Source: Sphingobium sp. KCTC 72723
GTDB taxonomy: Bacteria; Pseudomonadota; Alphaproteobacteria; Sphingomonadales; Sphingomonadaceae
Assembly (NCBI RefSeq): GCF_014280435.1
Contig: NZ_CP060388.1
Location: forward strand, 1,302,001 to 1,366,000
Direction of reading: 5' to 3'
Length of the DNA stretch: 64,000 bases
Positions 53,331 to 63,961 of the stretch are shown here, one piece after another. Positions within the stretch are counted from its first letter, which is position 1. Every line of letters begins with the position of its first letter. Below the pieces are notes generated by a model. The model was not told the origin of the DNA. It saw only the letters and a program-made list of their open reading frames with translations, and searched no databases. The position numbers and the translations under genes are program-made.

Positions 53331-55007
53331 ATGGCTTTGCCCATGACCATACGCACGCTTGCTCTGGCCCTTGGCCTGAATGCCCTGACCGCCGCCCTGC
53401 CCCTTCACGCCCAGACGGCCATCGATCCGCAGCAACTGGCGCAATCGGTAACGGTACTGGCGTCTGACCTGTTCGAAGGACGCGCGCCCGGCACCGTCGG
53501 CGAAGAACGGACGATCGGATATCTGGTGGGGCGGTTTCAGGCGCTGGGGCTGGAGCCGGGCGGGCCGGATGGCCAGTGGGTGCAAAGCGTGCCGCTGCTC
53601 CACACCCGCCTTGGCAAGGCGGAAAAGCTGGCCGTGACACAGGGCGGCACCACGACGCCGTGGACAGTGGGTAGCCAGGTCTATCTGTCCACGCTTCAGC
53701 CTGCCGATCATGTCGCGGTAAACAACGCGCCGCTGGTGTTCGTCGGCCATGGCGTGTCCGCCCCCGAACGCGGCTGGGACGATTATAAGGGCGCGGACCT
53801 GAAGGGCAAGGTCGCCGTCTTTCTGATCAACGACCCGGATTTCGAAGCGGTCAAGGGGGACGACGCTTTGGGTGCATTTGGCGGCCGCACCATGACCTAT
53901 TATGGCCGCTGGACCTATAAGTTCGAGGAAGCGGCCCGGCGCGGCGCAATCGGCGCGCTGATCGTCCATGACACGCCGGGCGCTGGCTATGGCTGGAACG
54001 TCGTGGTCAGCCCCGGCGGCGAAAATTACGATCTGGTCCGCGCACCCGACAAAGTCACCAGCTTTCAGGTGCAGGGCTGGATCGAAGGGGATGCCGCCAA
54101 AGCGCTGTTCGCCAGCGCAAAGCTAGATCTTGCGGCACTCCGCAAGCAAGCGCGCAGCAAGAATTTCCGCCCGATCGACCTGAAAGGCGCAACCTTCTCC
54201 GCTGCCTTCCCGGTCGCAGGCGAAGTCGTGAAAAGCGCCAACGTCCTTGCGCGCATTCCAGGTGCCAAACGGCCGGATGAAACCGTGATATATGGCGCGC
54301 ACTGGGACGCCTATGGCAAGGGCGCACCAGATGCACAGGGGCGCCTCTATCGCGCCGGGGCCAATGACGACGCGCTGGGCATAGCGGGCCTGTTCGAAAT
54401 CGCCCGCGCCTTCAAAGCTGCGCCAGCGCCCGACCGCTCCGTCATTTTTGCGGCGTGGACTGCCGAGGAACGCGGCTTGCTGGGGTCCGAACATTATGCC
54501 GTCAACCCGGTCTGGCCGCTCGACAGGACAGTCGCCAACCTGGCCATCGACATCCTCCAGACGGCGGGCAAAGCGAAGGACGTGATCCTGGTCGGCAAGG
54601 GTCAGGGGACGCTGGAGGATGATCTGGCGAAGGCCGCCGCCGGGCAAGGGCGCGTCGTGACACCCGAAAGCCTGCCCGAACGCGGACTATTCTACCGTGC
54701 CGATCATTTTTCCATGGCCAAACGGGGCGTCCCCGTCCTGCTGCTGATGGGCATAGCAGGCGCATCGGACTTGGTCGAAGGTGGCCGGGCAGCGGGTCAG
54801 GCATGGGTCGATGCCTATACCGGCCAATGCTATCATCAGGCGTGCGACGCGATCGGCCCAGACTGGAAGCTGGACGGCGCGGCTCAGGATATCGACCTGA
54901 TGCTGACCATAGGCCGCAACTTGGCCACATCGAACCGCTGGCCGCAATGGAAAGCGGGATCGGAGTTCAAGGCGATCCGCGACCAGAGCGAGGCCGTGCG
55001 AAAATAA
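53331..55007 (+). CDS. Exported M28 family metallopeptidase with PA domain
   Basis: A 558-residue zinc aminopeptidase-like protein. A signal peptide (MALPMTIRTLALALGLNALTAALPLHAQ) precedes a peptidase with an inserted PA domain (about 120-260). Zinc ligands are apparent in YGAHWDAYGKG, GANDDALGIAG, WTAEERGLLGSEHYA and CYHQACD. ATG at 53331 has GGTGGGGG upstream; an in-frame ATG five codons earlier is possible. Confidence 0.9.
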   Translation: MALPMTIRTLALALGLNALTAALPLHAQTAIDPQQLAQSVTVLASDLFEGRAPGTVGEERTIGYLVGRFQALGLEPGGPDGQWVQSVPLLHTRLGKAEKLAVTQGGTTTPWTVGSQVYLSTLQPADHVAVNNAPLVFVGHGVSAPERGWDDYKGADLKGKVAVFLINDPDFEAVKGDDALGAFGGRTMTYYGRWTYKFEEAARRGAIGALIVHDTPGAGYGWNVVVSPGGENYDLVRAPDKVTSFQVQGWIEGDAAKALFASAKLDLAALRKQARSKNFRPIDLKGATFSAAFPVAGEVVKSANVLARIPGAKRPDETVIYGAHWDAYGKGAPDAQGRLYRAGANDDALGIAGLFEIARAFKAAPAPDRSVIFAAWTAEERGLLGSEHYAVNPVWPLDRTVANLAIDILQTAGKAKDVILVGKGQGTLEDDLAKAAAGQGRVVTPESLPERGLFYRADHFSMAKRGVPVLLLMGIAGASDLVEGGRAAGQAWVDAYTGQCYHQACDAIGPDWKLDGAAQDIDLMLTIGRNLATSNRWPQWKAGSEFKAIRDQSEAVRK

Positions 55008-55010
55008 GCG

Positions 55011-55433
55011 CTATGGCTGGTCGGGCGCCTTGGCATCATCGGCAAAGAAATGCTGGATCACGTCCCGCGCCAGCCGGGCCGGGCGCAGCGTGGAAGCATC
55101 GATGCAGCACCAGCTGGACTTGACCTCCGCCAGCACATCTTCGCCGCGACGGATGATCGTTTCGTAAAAGGCGCGCGCGCCCTGAACCTTTTCCAGCAGG
55201 ACGGTCGCAATGACGTCATCGTCGAGGAAAGTGGGCTTGCGGTAAGTGATTTCATGTTTGAGCGCGACCCACAGATGCTGCGCGACCGCTTCGGACGGGG
55301 CGAGCGCACGCCAATGGTCCAGCACGGCGGCCTGCACCCATTTAAGATAGCTGGCATTATTGACATGACCCATGAAGTCTATGTCGGCGGCCTCTATCCC
55401 GACAGGGTAGAAATGGGGAATCGCGTTACTCAC
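55011..55433 (-). CDS. Acyl-CoA thioesterase, hot-dog fold (4HBT)
   Basis: A 140-residue single hot-dog protein. HFYPVGIEAADIDFMGHVNNASYLKWVQAAVLDHW has the catalytic-region Asp and HVNN of the 4HBT family, followed by HEITYRKPTFLDDDVIATVLLEKVQGARAFYETII. Such enzymes hydrolyse acyl-CoA or hydroxybenzoyl-CoA. Convergent with the M28 peptidase gene, stops 3 bp apart. Confidence 0.9.
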   Translation of the reverse strand: MSNAIPHFYPVGIEAADIDFMGHVNNASYLKWVQAAVLDHWRALAPSEAVAQHLWVALKHEITYRKPTFLDDDVIATVLLEKVQGARAFYETIIRRGEDVLAEVKSSWCCIDASTLRPARLARDVIQHFFADDAKAPDQP

Positions 55434-55478
55434 ACCGATGTCAATATCACCGCTGCATCGCGTTCGATAGGGGAAAGT

Positions 55479-55501
55479 CGGGGGCGGAATGCCCGCCCCC
55501 G
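55479..55501 (-). terminator. Hairpin after the porin-like gene
   Basis: CGGGGGCGG (55479-55487) pairs with CCGCCCCCG (55493-55501), loop AATGC. Read on the minus strand it lies just after the porin-like stop codon and is followed by ACTTTCC, a weak T-run, so it is a plausible terminator. Confidence 0.5.
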
Positions 55502-55513
55502 CTCTTACAAGGT

Positions 55514-56167
55514 TTAGAAGCGATAGCCGACGCTGGCCACGACCTGATGGCGGTCGGTGTCGATGTCGAATTCGCTGCTGGTCGCGCCGTTCATATAGTC
55601 GATATGGGCGCTGTCATATTTGGAGTAGCGATATTCGACCTTGGCGAAGGTGTTGGCGTTGATCGCCCGTTCCACGCCGCCACCGATGCGCCAGCCGTCC
55701 AGCTTGAACGAGGTGTCGGTCGACTGGTTGGTGTCGGCCGCCAGCACATTGAGCTTGGCATTGGTGTAGCCGCCCTTGACGTAAACCAGCGTATTGGGGT
55801 TGGCGAGGATGCCCGCGCGCGCGCCGACATAGAGGTCACGACCCTGGCTGACACGGCCAAAGCCGAACTGGTCGGTCGGGTCGAAACGGTCGCTCTTAGC
55901 GGTGGAGTCGGTATATTCGCCCTCCACGCCGACGACCGCGCTGCCCAGATTGACGTCATAACCCGCGCCGACGCCGTAGAGCAGGCCGTCGATCGACTGG
56001 TCGTCATTGCCATTATTATTATCCACGTCGCTGCCTGCGCCGACATGGTCATAACCCAAAATGGCTTCGACGCGCGGGCCAGTGAAGGTCGGCGCAATGT
56101 CCTGCGCCAAGACGGGCGTGGCGACCGATGCGCCGGCGAGAAGGCTTGCGACCATAAACTTGTTCAT
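55514..56167 (-). CDS. Outer membrane beta-barrel protein, porin-like family
   Basis: A 217-residue outer membrane protein. Signal peptide MNKFMVASLLAGASVATPVLAQ, barrel strands such as GPRVEAILGYDHVG, YGVGAGYDVNLGSAVVGVEGEYT, LYVGARAGILANPNTLVYVKGGYTNAKL, and the C-terminal HQVVASVGYRF ending in Phe. An Asn/Asp-rich loop (SDVDNNNGNDDQS) may bind cations. GGAG precedes the ATG at 56167. Same family as the gene at 35775 but not a close copy. Confidence 0.85.
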   Translation of the reverse strand: MNKFMVASLLAGASVATPVLAQDIAPTFTGPRVEAILGYDHVGAGSDVDNNNGNDDQSIDGLLYGVGAGYDVNLGSAVVGVEGEYTDSTAKSDRFDPTDQFGFGRVSQGRDLYVGARAGILANPNTLVYVKGGYTNAKLNVLAADTNQSTDTSFKLDGWRIGGGVERAINANTFAKVEYRYSKYDSAHIDYMNGATSSEFDIDTDRHQVVASVGYRF

Positions 56168-56339
56168 ATGTAACTCCATTGTCATGCACCCCCGCAGGAG
56201 TGAGACGAGGGAAGTCCCGGCGCGCCGGTTTGTTTCATGAACGGGAGATAAACACCTGATTATGTTGCATTAAGGTCACGCTATCGGGTCGGCTCATCGC
56301 GATTTCGTGGTATCGCGGCGATGAGTTGAGAAGGGCGGA

Positions 56340-57728
56340 TCAACATTCCACGACATTGACGGCAAGGCCGCCGAGCGATGTTTCCTTATACCGGCTGGCC
56401 ATGTCCTCGCCCGTCTGGCGCATGGTTTCGATGACTGCGTCGAGGCTGACGATATGGCGGCCATCACCCTGAAGCGCGAGATAGGCGGCATTGATCGCCT
56501 TGACCGCCCCCATCGTGTTGCGTTCGATGCAAGGAATCTGGACCAGCCCGCCGATCGGATCGCAGGTCAGGCCCAGATTATGTTCCATGCCGATTTCGGC
56601 GGCATTTTCGATCTGGCCATTGGTGCCGCCCAATACGGCGGCAAGGCCAGCCGCCGCCATGGAGCAGGCGACGCCAACTTCGCCCTGACACCCCATTTCG
56701 GCGGCAGAGATGGATGCGCGCTTCTTGTAGAGGAAGCCGATGGCAGCGGCAGTCAGCAGGAAGCGGCGTTCGCCATCGCGGTCCGCGCCGGGAACGAAGC
56801 GGCGATAATAATGCAGCACGGCGGGAATGACGCCCGCCGCGCCATTGGTGGGTGCCGTAACGACGCGGCCACCAGCGGCATTTTCCTCATTCACGGCCAG
56901 CGCGAACAGGCTGACCCATTCGAAAATCTGGGCCGGGCCAAGCGCGTCGCGTTGCAGGCGCAGCCGCTGGTGAATGGCCATGGCGCGGCGGCGGACTTTC
57001 AAGCCACCGGGCAGCATTCCCTCCTGCGCCATGCCCCGGTCGATGGAGGCGGACATCGCGTCGATCACGCTGTCGAGGAAGGCGTCGGTTTCGCCCTGTG
57101 TGCGCCAGGCGCCTTCGTTGCGCAGGACCAGCGTGGCGATGGACAAGCCAGTGCTTTCGCCCCGCTCAAGCATTTCCGCGCCGGAGGAGAAGGGATAGGG
57201 CTGGACCACATTATGGCCGAGCGGGGTGTCGGACGCCGGGGTTCCGGGCAGGACTGCGCCGCCGCCGATGGAATAATAGTCGCAGGTGAACGGGTCAGCC
57301 TGCCCCGCGAACCATGCGGAAAAGCGCATGGCGTTGCTGTGCGCTTCAAGAAATTCGCCCTTGTGGAACAGGAGGTCGCGGGCTTCCTCGAACGGCACCC
57401 ACTGGTCATGGGCGCTGCCCGCGCGGATGCGCCCATCGTTGCGAATGGCGCGCAATATGGCAGGGATGGTGTCAGGATCGACGCTTTCGGGGCGCTCCCC
57501 CGACAGGCCGAGCAGGATCGCGCTATCCGTTGCATGGCCATGGCCGGTCAGCGCAAGCGAGCCGTACAGGTCGCACTGCACGCGGACCGGATGGGCGGGC
57601 AGCGAGTCCATGAACAGCAGCGCGGCGCGCATCGGGCCGACGGTGTGCGAGCTGGACGGGCCGATCCCAATGGTGAACAGGTCCATCACGCTGATCGCGG
57701 CGGCAGCATCCAGACGGGATTTGGTCAT
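56340..57728 (-). CDS. sdaA: L-serine ammonia-lyase, iron-sulfur dependent
   Basis: A 462-residue one-chain L-serine dehydratase converting serine to pyruvate and ammonia. [24 protein letters not shown] starts the beta domain; the catalytic alpha domain has [26 protein letters not shown] and the Fe-S cysteines in [13 protein letters not shown] and [18 protein letters not shown]. The C-terminal [11 protein letters not shown] keeps the terminal Cys used as tail ligand. TamB ends 3 bp upstream on the same strand. Confidence 0.95.
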   Translation of the reverse strand: MTKSRLDAAAAISVMDLFTIGIGPSSSHTVGPMRAALLFMDSLPAHPVRVQCDLYGSLALTGHGHATDSAILLGLSGERPESVDPDTIPAILRAIRNDGRIRAGSAHDQWVPFEEARDLLFHKGEFLEAHSNAMRFSAWFAGQADPFTCDYYSIGGGAVLPGTPASDTPLGHNVVQPYPFSSGAEMLERGESTGLSIATLVLRNEGAWRTQGETDAFLDSVIDAMSASIDRGMAQEGMLPGGLKVRRRAMAIHQRLRLQRDALGPAQIFEWVSLFALAVNEENAAGGRVVTAPTNGAAGVIPAVLHYYRRFVPGADRDGERRFLLTAAAIGFLYKKRASISAAEMGCQGEVGVACSMAAAGLAAVLGGTNGQIENAAEIGMEHNLGLTCDPIGGLVQIPCIERNTMGAVKAINAAYLALQGDGRHIVSLDAVIETMRQTGEDMASRYKETSLGGLAVNVVEC

Positions 57729-57731
57729 GGC

Positions 57732-60700
57732 TCAATAATCTTTCGACACGCGCACATTGGCGCTTTCGCGGCCCAGCGTGGAGATGGCGGCGAGCAGCGA
57801 AAGCCAGCGAGTGACCTGATATTCGATGCGGGTGGCGCTATATCCCTGCCCGTCGGTGATCAGTTCGACATAGGTTTTGCGGGTGAGATATTTGCCCGCC
57901 GCGATCGACGTCCCCTGCCCCTGTGTCGGGTCCGCCGCGATGATGCGCAGCCGGTCCAGCCCCGCCGCCTTGCGCACCGCATTGATCGGGTCGAGGCCGC
58001 CATTGCCCTGAAGCGAGCCGACTGCGGAGGCAAGTTGCAACGCTTCGGGCGCGGACAGGTTGGTGATGGAAGTGCCGAACAGGATGCGCGAGAGCAGTTC
58101 GTCCTGAGGCAAGGCTGGCACGCTGTTGAAGGTGATGTCGGGTTTGAGGCCCGTGCCGCCGACATGGATGGTCGCGGTCAGGTCATTGACGTCGGCCACC
58201 GCATCAATGTCCAGCGTGGGATTGACCGGGGTCTTGCCGTCGAACTGGATACGGCCTTCGCGCAATTCAAAGCGACGACCGGCAAATTCATAGCCGCCCC
58301 GCACCAGCTCCGCCCGGCCCGCAATCGCCGGGTTGGTGACGGTGCCGCCCAGGTCCAGGTCCGCGCGCCATTCGCTGTCGAGGCCAAGGCCAGTGACGGT
58401 CAGGCGATTGCGCGCGCGCGCCTTGATCGCCAGCGCCCATGGCACGTTGCTGCGCGGTTTTTCGATTTCGTCGCCGCGCCGGTTGATTTCGATCACGCGC
58501 AGTTCGGGAATGGCCGCCACGGCAGCGGCGCGGCCCAGTGTGAAGCGGCTTTTGTTCAGCACCAGATCGCCGCCAATCGTGCCGCCCACACCATCGGAGC
58601 GCAGGGTGATCGGTCCGGTGACGGTGGCGGCAATATCGTCACGCTCCAGCAGCGCGGCATTGTCCGCCTGAAGCGACAGGTCCATGCCGACGCCCGCAAT
58701 ACCGTTGAAGGTAAAGCGCCCGGTGCCGCCGACCGTGCCACCATTTTGCGCGGTGGCGGCGAAGCTGGAAATGACCAATTGCGCGCCGGAGAAGCGGCCC
58801 CGCGCCTTGACCTTGCCCAACCGCATCCCCGTGACGGGGCTGTTGATCGTGGCGTTTTCCGTCGCCAGCACGCCGGTGATGGCAGGATCGCCCAGCGTGC
58901 CGCGCATGTCGGCGGAGACGCCCACTACGCCGCCAATGTCGACAATTTCCACCCCGGTCAGCCGCCACAGCGTGTCCGCCGCGCCATTATAGCGTAACTG
59001 CGCGAAAAGCGGCGCGGCGTTGAGGCGCTGGACGAGACTGCCCTGCGCGCCGATCGGGCTGAGCAGCGCCTGCGCGCGGCCAATGGTCTTGCCTTCGGAC
59101 ACGAACAGCATCCGCGCGGCCAGCCGATCCGCACTGAGCGCTGCGTTAACGCCGACATCGACAGGCCGGCTACTGAGCGACAGGCCGGAGCGCGACAGGC
59201 CACGGATGCGAATGTCCGCCTTGCCCGTGGGCAGGCCGCCACGCGGCGCAGCAAAGCTGAGCGATCCGGTAGCAGCACCGCCAAGGCCCAGATTGTCATA
59301 GCCGATGTCGAGCAGCGAAAGCGGCATTTTCTGCATCCGCGCCTCGATATGGGTGGAGGCAATGCCCTGTTCGCCCGACAATTGCAGCGATCCGCCGGCA
59401 TAGCTGATCGTCACCGGGGACAGGCGCCAGCCATCGTCGGTGCGCGTGAACAAAGCAGCGTGGGTCAGGCGGATGGGCCGTTTGTCGATCGTGCCGCTGG
59501 CCGACAGGCGGATGGCGTCGCCATCGACATGCGCTTCGCCCTGAATGTCGAACAGGCGGCCACGTTGCCCCGACAGGCTGCCGCGTATCTTGCCCATGCC
59601 ATCGACCAGATCGGCATTGGCGGCAAAGCGCCCCAGCAACAGGCCGCCCACGCGCAACCCGCGCGCCTGCGCCGTGGCCGTGACGGTGGTGCCGTCGGGG
59701 TCCAGCAATATCGTCGCGTCGAGCGACCCGCGCCGCACGGCGATAACGGTCGGGCCGTCGAAGCTGGCGTCGTTGGCCGTGAGTTTGAGCTGCACCTGCT
59801 GGATGGCGTTGACGGGTTTGAAGGCGACATAGCCGGTGACCGGGCCGTTGACGACCAGTTGCCCGTCCAGCCCGCCGGTGACCGGGCGAATGTCGCCGGT
59901 CGCCGTCACGCCCGACACGTCCAGCCGGGCGACGCGCACGATCGCCTGCCCACCCTGCGGCAACAGGATGACGCCGCGCCCGGTGAAGGGACCAAGGGTC
60001 GAGCCACCAACTGCGGTGTAGCTGTAGCCATTGGCGTCCGGCACCAGCTTTGCGCGCACATCGCGCAGGCCCAGCGCGTTGAGCGGACGGGCGAGCAGCA
60101 GGTCGATGGCGGGGCGTTCTATCATACCATCGAGCGTCAGGCGCAGCGGGCCATATTGGCGATGCTGGCCGCTGCCTTCCAGGTGGAGCGATCCGTCACG
60201 ATGGCGCACGCCGCTGCCCGATACCGTCAGCAGGGGCGATTCCAGCCGCAGGCCAGTGAGTGCCACTTCGCCCCCCGGCAGCAGCGCGAGGCCGGTGCGC
60301 AGCGTGGGCAGGCCACCGCCCAGCGAGCGCAGGAAATCATTGTCCAGCCGCCGCACGCGCGCGAAAGCATTGCCGCTCAGGCCAAAGCTGCCATTGGGAC
60401 CGGGGACCGCGCGCAGGCGGGACGTTAGATCGACAATGCCAAGGCCACGGATGGCCAGGCCGTTGATCTGGCCATCCAGCCCGAAATCATAGCGGCCAGT
60501 CGCCAGGTCGGCGAGCATGACCAGCTTGCCGCGCAGCTTGTCGGAACGCAGCTGCATCGGGTTGCTGACGATCTGCTGCCCGTTAAGTTGCAGCACGCCG
60601 TCGAGCGCGAAATTGCGCACGATGCCCGCGACCAGATCCCCCTGCCCGTCGAGGCGGCTGGCGCGCAGGCGCAGGGGGATGAGGACCGGGCCATTGGCTG

Positions 60701-61901
60701 CACGCCGCCCCTTGCCGTCGATGCGCACGTCGCTGATCCGTGTCTTGTCGAAAGCCAGTTCGCGCGCGGTGAGCAGATATTCATAGCCCAGCGTTGCAAA
60801 GGGACCATCAAGCCGGATTTTCGCCACGACGTCGCGGCCGCGCATGGTTTTCAGCAAGGCTTCGGGCCGGGCCAGCTTGACGTTCACCAGCATATTGTCG
60901 AGCGCATTGTTGCGCAGGTCGATCGCGCCGTCAGCGTCAATGTCTATCGCTGTGGAGCGCAGCCAGAGGCGGCCGTCAATCAACCGGTCGACCATGGTGC
61001 CGCTGGCGCGGACGGACAGGCGGGGTGCGGCCATGCGGCGCAGCAGACCGTTGCCCGCAATCGCGCCACCCTCGACCGAACCGCGCGCCGAATAGGCACC
61101 GCTGCGCGCGGCCAGCACGAAATCGGCGACAGGCTTACTGTCCAGTGTGGCGGACAGGCGCCCGTCCCAGCGACGCCAGCCGCCACGCCCGCCGATGCGC
61201 AGATTGGCGTCCTGCTTCAGACCCGCCATCGCCGCCAGCACGCCGCCCTTTGGCGCATTGACGGTCACGTCCAGGCGGAAGCGGTCATCGTCCGGTCGAC
61301 TGTCGAGCGCGATGGCCAGTGCATCCTGCCCGTCAATGACGCGCGCGGTCAGATCAATGATCGCGCGACCGCCGCGAATGTCTGCGTCGCCCGACAGCGT
61401 TGCGGTCTGCGCGCGCCCGGCGACGCCCGGCGCGATGGACAGGCGACCGACCGAAAACTGCATCAGCCGGATGTCGAAGCCGGGCAGGATCGGTCCCTGC
61501 GCCTTGCTGGGGTTGAGTTTGGGCAGTTTGTGCAACGTGGCGCGCGGAATGACCAGCCGGTCGATGTCCAGCCGCTTATAGGCCCAGGCAAAGGGCCACC
61601 AGTCCAGTTCCACGCGCGGCGCGTCCAGGAACAGCCCATTGGGATCGGACAGGGTCAGATTGTGCAGCACCGCCTTGCGATAGATGCTGCCGTCGATCCG
61701 CTCGACGCCAATGGTCAGGCCCGATGGCGGATGAATGGTGGCAATGCGCGAGACGAGGAAGCGATGGCCCGGCGCGGTATCGAGCCATACCAGCGCACCC
61801 ACGACGACCAGCAGTACGCCCGTCAGCAGGCCCAGCAGCCAGCGTTGCCAGCGGCCATCCCATGCGCGGCGGGGTTTGGGGGCGGATGCTTCGTCCGCCA
61901 T
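57732..61901 (-). CDS. tamB: Translocation and assembly module subunit TamB
   Basis: A 1389-residue inner-membrane-anchored protein spanning the periplasm, working with TamA in outer membrane protein assembly and lipid transport. One TM helix near the N-terminus (WLLGLLTGVLLVVVGALVWL), then a long beta-rich, low-complexity groove domain and a C-terminal DUF490 region (GRAELVRGGYEFAGRRFELREGRIQFDGKTPVNPTLDIDAVADV), ending VRVSKDY. The start shares a base with the tamA stop (TGATG). Confidence 0.95.
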   Translation of the reverse strand: MADEASAPKPRRAWDGRWQRWLLGLLTGVLLVVVGALVWLDTAPGHRFLVSRIATIHPPSGLTIGVERIDGSIYRKAVLHNLTLSDPNGLFLDAPRVELDWWPFAWAYKRLDIDRLVIPRATLHKLPKLNPSKAQGPILPGFDIRLMQFSVGRLSIAPGVAGRAQTATLSGDADIRGGRAIIDLTARVIDGQDALAIALDSRPDDDRFRLDVTVNAPKGGVLAAMAGLKQDANLRIGGRGGWRRWDGRLSATLDSKPVADFVLAARSGAYSARGSVEGGAIAGNGLLRRMAAPRLSVRASGTMVDRLIDGRLWLRSTAIDIDADGAIDLRNNALDNMLVNVKLARPEALLKTMRGRDVVAKIRLDGPFATLGYEYLLTARELAFDKTRISDVRIDGKGRRAANGPVLIPLRLRASRLDGQGDLVAGIVRNFALDGVLQLNGQQIVSNPMQLRSDKLRGKLVMLADLATGRYDFGLDGQINGLAIRGLGIVDLTSRLRAVPGPNGSFGLSGNAFARVRRLDNDFLRSLGGGLPTLRTGLALLPGGEVALTGLRLESPLLTVSGSGVRHRDGSLHLEGSGQHRQYGPLRLTLDGMIERPAIDLLLARPLNALGLRDVRAKLVPDANGYSYTAVGGSTLGPFTGRGVILLPQGGQAIVRVARLDVSGVTATGDIRPVTGGLDGQLVVNGPVTGYVAFKPVNAIQQVQLKLTANDASFDGPTVIAVRRGSLDATILLDPDGTTVTATAQARGLRVGGLLLGRFAANADLVDGMGKIRGSLSGQRGRLFDIQGEAHVDGDAIRLSASGTIDKRPIRLTHAALFTRTDDGWRLSPVTISYAGGSLQLSGEQGIASTHIEARMQKMPLSLLDIGYDNLGLGGAATGSLSFAAPRGGLPTGKADIRIRGLSRSGLSLSSRPVDVGVNAALSADRLAARMLFVSEGKTIGRAQALLSPIGAQGSLVQRLNAAPLFAQLRYNGAADTLWRLTGVEIVDIGGVVGVSADMRGTLGDPAITGVLATENATINSPVTGMRLGKVKARGRFSGAQLVISSFAATAQNGGTVGGTGRFTFNGIAGVGMDLSLQADNAALLERDDIAATVTGPITLRSDGVGGTIGGDLVLNKSRFTLGRAAAVAAIPELRVIEINRRGDEIEKPRSNVPWALAIKARARNRLTVTGLGLDSEWRADLDLGGTVTNPAIAGRAELVRGGYEFAGRRFELREGRIQFDGKTPVNPTLDIDAVADVNDLTATIHVGGTGLKPDITFNSVPALPQDELLSRILFGTSITNLSAPEALQLASAVGSLQGNGGLDPINAVRKAAGLDRLRIIAADPTQGQGTSIAAGKYLTRKTYVELITDGQGYSATRIEYQVTRWLSLLAAISTLGRESANVRVSKDY

Positions 61902-63961
61902 CAGAAGGCTTGCCCCAGCGAGACATAGACCGCGACTTTGGGATCGCCCGATTGCGGATTGATGGGCGTGCCGACGTCGATGCGGATCGGGCCGAAATTG
62001 CTGTAATAGCGCAGGCCAAGGCCAGTGCCGATGCGCAGGTCGCGAAAGCGCGGCAGGAAGCTGGTGGAGATATTGCCCGCATCCACGAACGGCACGACGC
62101 CGAAATTGCCGAAGCGCACCCGCGCCTCCAGCGAAAACTCCGCCAGGCTCTTGCCGCCGACCGGATCGTCATCCTCGCCGAAACGCGGGCCGATCGCCTG
62201 ATAGCCATAGCCGCGTACCGATGCGCCGCCACCGGCGTAAAAGCGGCGCGACGGGGCGATCTGTTCGACGGTCGATCCCAATATGGTGCCAAAACGCGCA
62301 CGGGCGGCAACGACGATCCGTTCACTGACTGGCTGGTAGATGCTGCCGTCCAGCTGAACGCGGGTGTAACCGAACGTCTTGTCCTGAAACGAGATTTCCG
62401 GGCTGATCCGGCCGCCCAGACGAAACCCCTTCGACGGGTTGAGCAGGTCGTCGCTGCCATCATAAGTCAGGCTGAGCGGGATGGCCGCGATCAAGAATGT
62501 GCGCCGCGCACCGCCGGAAAAGGCATCCGCTTCATCCGATGCGATCAGTTCCGCGCCGACGCGCCACACCCAATCCTTCTGGAACAGGATGTTGGTCTGC
62601 CGCTCCAACCCGCCCGACAAAGTGATGGTGCGCGCGTCATAAGCGTCGCGCCTGATGTTGCTGACCGACAGCAGGCCAGTCAGCACATTGTCGCGGCGAT
62701 GGAAATTGTTGCGGCGGTAGGTGAAGGAAGCTGTCTGTTCCTGCGTTCCAACCACGCCGCGCACGGTCACGGCCCCTTCGGGCGGGAAAAGATTACGATG
62801 CTGCCAGCTGATTTCGGCGCGATAGCCTTCGCCCGTGCCATAGCCCAGTTCGCCCGCGACCGTGCGCAGCGGCGCCGGGCGCAGGTCGACGGCGAGGTCG
62901 ACATGCTGGCCATCGCCCGCATCCTTTGGCGTCAGGCTGACCGAGGAAACAAGGCCGGTGGCGACGATGGCACGGCGCAGATCTTCTACGTCGGACGCCT
63001 TGTAGGGGTCATTCGGGTCGAAACGGGCAATGTCCTGCACATGGGCGGCATCGAATAACTGGTCGTCGCCCATCATGATTGCGCCGAAAGTGCGAAACCC
63101 GCCGGGTGTCACGATTATGTCGAGGTCGCCCTTGCGCTCCTCATGGTCGATGCGGACTTCGGCTTCGTCCACTTGCGCGAAGGGAAAGCCGCTTTCCGAC
63201 AGAGCGGTAGCCAGCGAATCGCGGCCCGCCAGGATGATGTCGGCATCCACCGGGTCGCCGGGCTTTGGCGGGAAGGCATCGCGCAGCGTCGTTTCGCGAT
63301 CGCCGGTTTCGGCCAGGCCAGTGACATCGACCGTATCGAGCAGATATTGGGTTCCCGGCGTCACGTCGAAGGTGACGGCCAATCGGTCGCTGCCCGCTGC
63401 GGGCGCACCGACTGCGCCCCTTATGCGCGCGGCATAATAGCCCTTCGCGCGCAGCAGCCGGTCGATGAGGTCGCTGTCCTCCTTGATCCGGCGATTGATC
63501 TGCGCAAGGTTGGCAGGCTTCCCCTGCCCCTGCCGCAGGACCGACAATTCATCGAAGCGCAGCGTGAATTGCGCGTCGGCAATATTGTCTATGCCGCCCA
63601 GCGTCACGGTATAGCGGCGTTCTTCCCCGGTATCGGCGAAAACAGGGGTGTCATCCACAGGGTCGCTGGACGTCGGCGTGTCGAAAGCCGGCGCGGTCGC
63701 AGCCGATTGCACATCGGCCGGATCATCGGGCAGCGGAGCGACGCTGTCAGGTTGCGCCATGTCGGGCCAATCCAGCCCTATGTCCGGCATAGCGTCGAGC
63801 GGCTGGTCAACGTCCGGCGCAGCGATATCGGGCAGGGATGGCGGGGCAGCATCCTGCGCCCGCGCCAGGCAGGGCGCAGCCAACAGCAACGGAGCCAGAA
63901 GAAGCCGTGCGGGATGCGGGCGGCCAGAAGCGCGGCAACGGTTCCGCAAACCATGGGTCAT
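61901..63961 (-). CDS. tamA: Outer membrane translocation module TamA (BamA/Omp85 family)
   Basis: A 686-residue Omp85 protein. Signal peptide MTHGLRNRCRASGRPHPARLLLAPLLLAAPCLARAQ, an acidic, Pro-rich linker of about 80 residues (35-115), POTRA domains, and a C-terminal 16-strand barrel (GGGASVRGYGYQAIGPRF is the conserved VRGY motif). It ends VAVYVSLGQAF with a terminal Phe. The linker is unusual for TamA. Start at 63961 is the first in-frame ATG in the window. Confidence 0.92.
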   Translation of the reverse strand: MTHGLRNRCRASGRPHPARLLLAPLLLAAPCLARAQDAAPPSLPDIAAPDVDQPLDAMPDIGLDWPDMAQPDSVAPLPDDPADVQSAATAPAFDTPTSSDPVDDTPVFADTGEERRYTVTLGGIDNIADAQFTLRFDELSVLRQGQGKPANLAQINRRIKEDSDLIDRLLRAKGYYAARIRGAVGAPAAGSDRLAVTFDVTPGTQYLLDTVDVTGLAETGDRETTLRDAFPPKPGDPVDADIILAGRDSLATALSESGFPFAQVDEAEVRIDHEERKGDLDIIVTPGGFRTFGAIMMGDDQLFDAAHVQDIARFDPNDPYKASDVEDLRRAIVATGLVSSVSLTPKDAGDGQHVDLAVDLRPAPLRTVAGELGYGTGEGYRAEISWQHRNLFPPEGAVTVRGVVGTQEQTASFTYRRNNFHRRDNVLTGLLSVSNIRRDAYDARTITLSGGLERQTNILFQKDWVWRVGAELIASDEADAFSGGARRTFLIAAIPLSLTYDGSDDLLNPSKGFRLGGRISPEISFQDKTFGYTRVQLDGSIYQPVSERIVVAARARFGTILGSTVEQIAPSRRFYAGGGASVRGYGYQAIGPRFGEDDDPVGGKSLAEFSLEARVRFGNFGVVPFVDAGNISTSFLPRFRDLRIGTGLGLRYYSNFGPIRIDVGTPINPQSGDPKVAVYVSLGQAF

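Noticed and set aside
57860..61928. Several long plus-strand frames opposite tamB and tamA
   Set aside because: They are antisense shadows of high-GC coding sequence; TamB and TamA have clear domain signatures on the minus strand.
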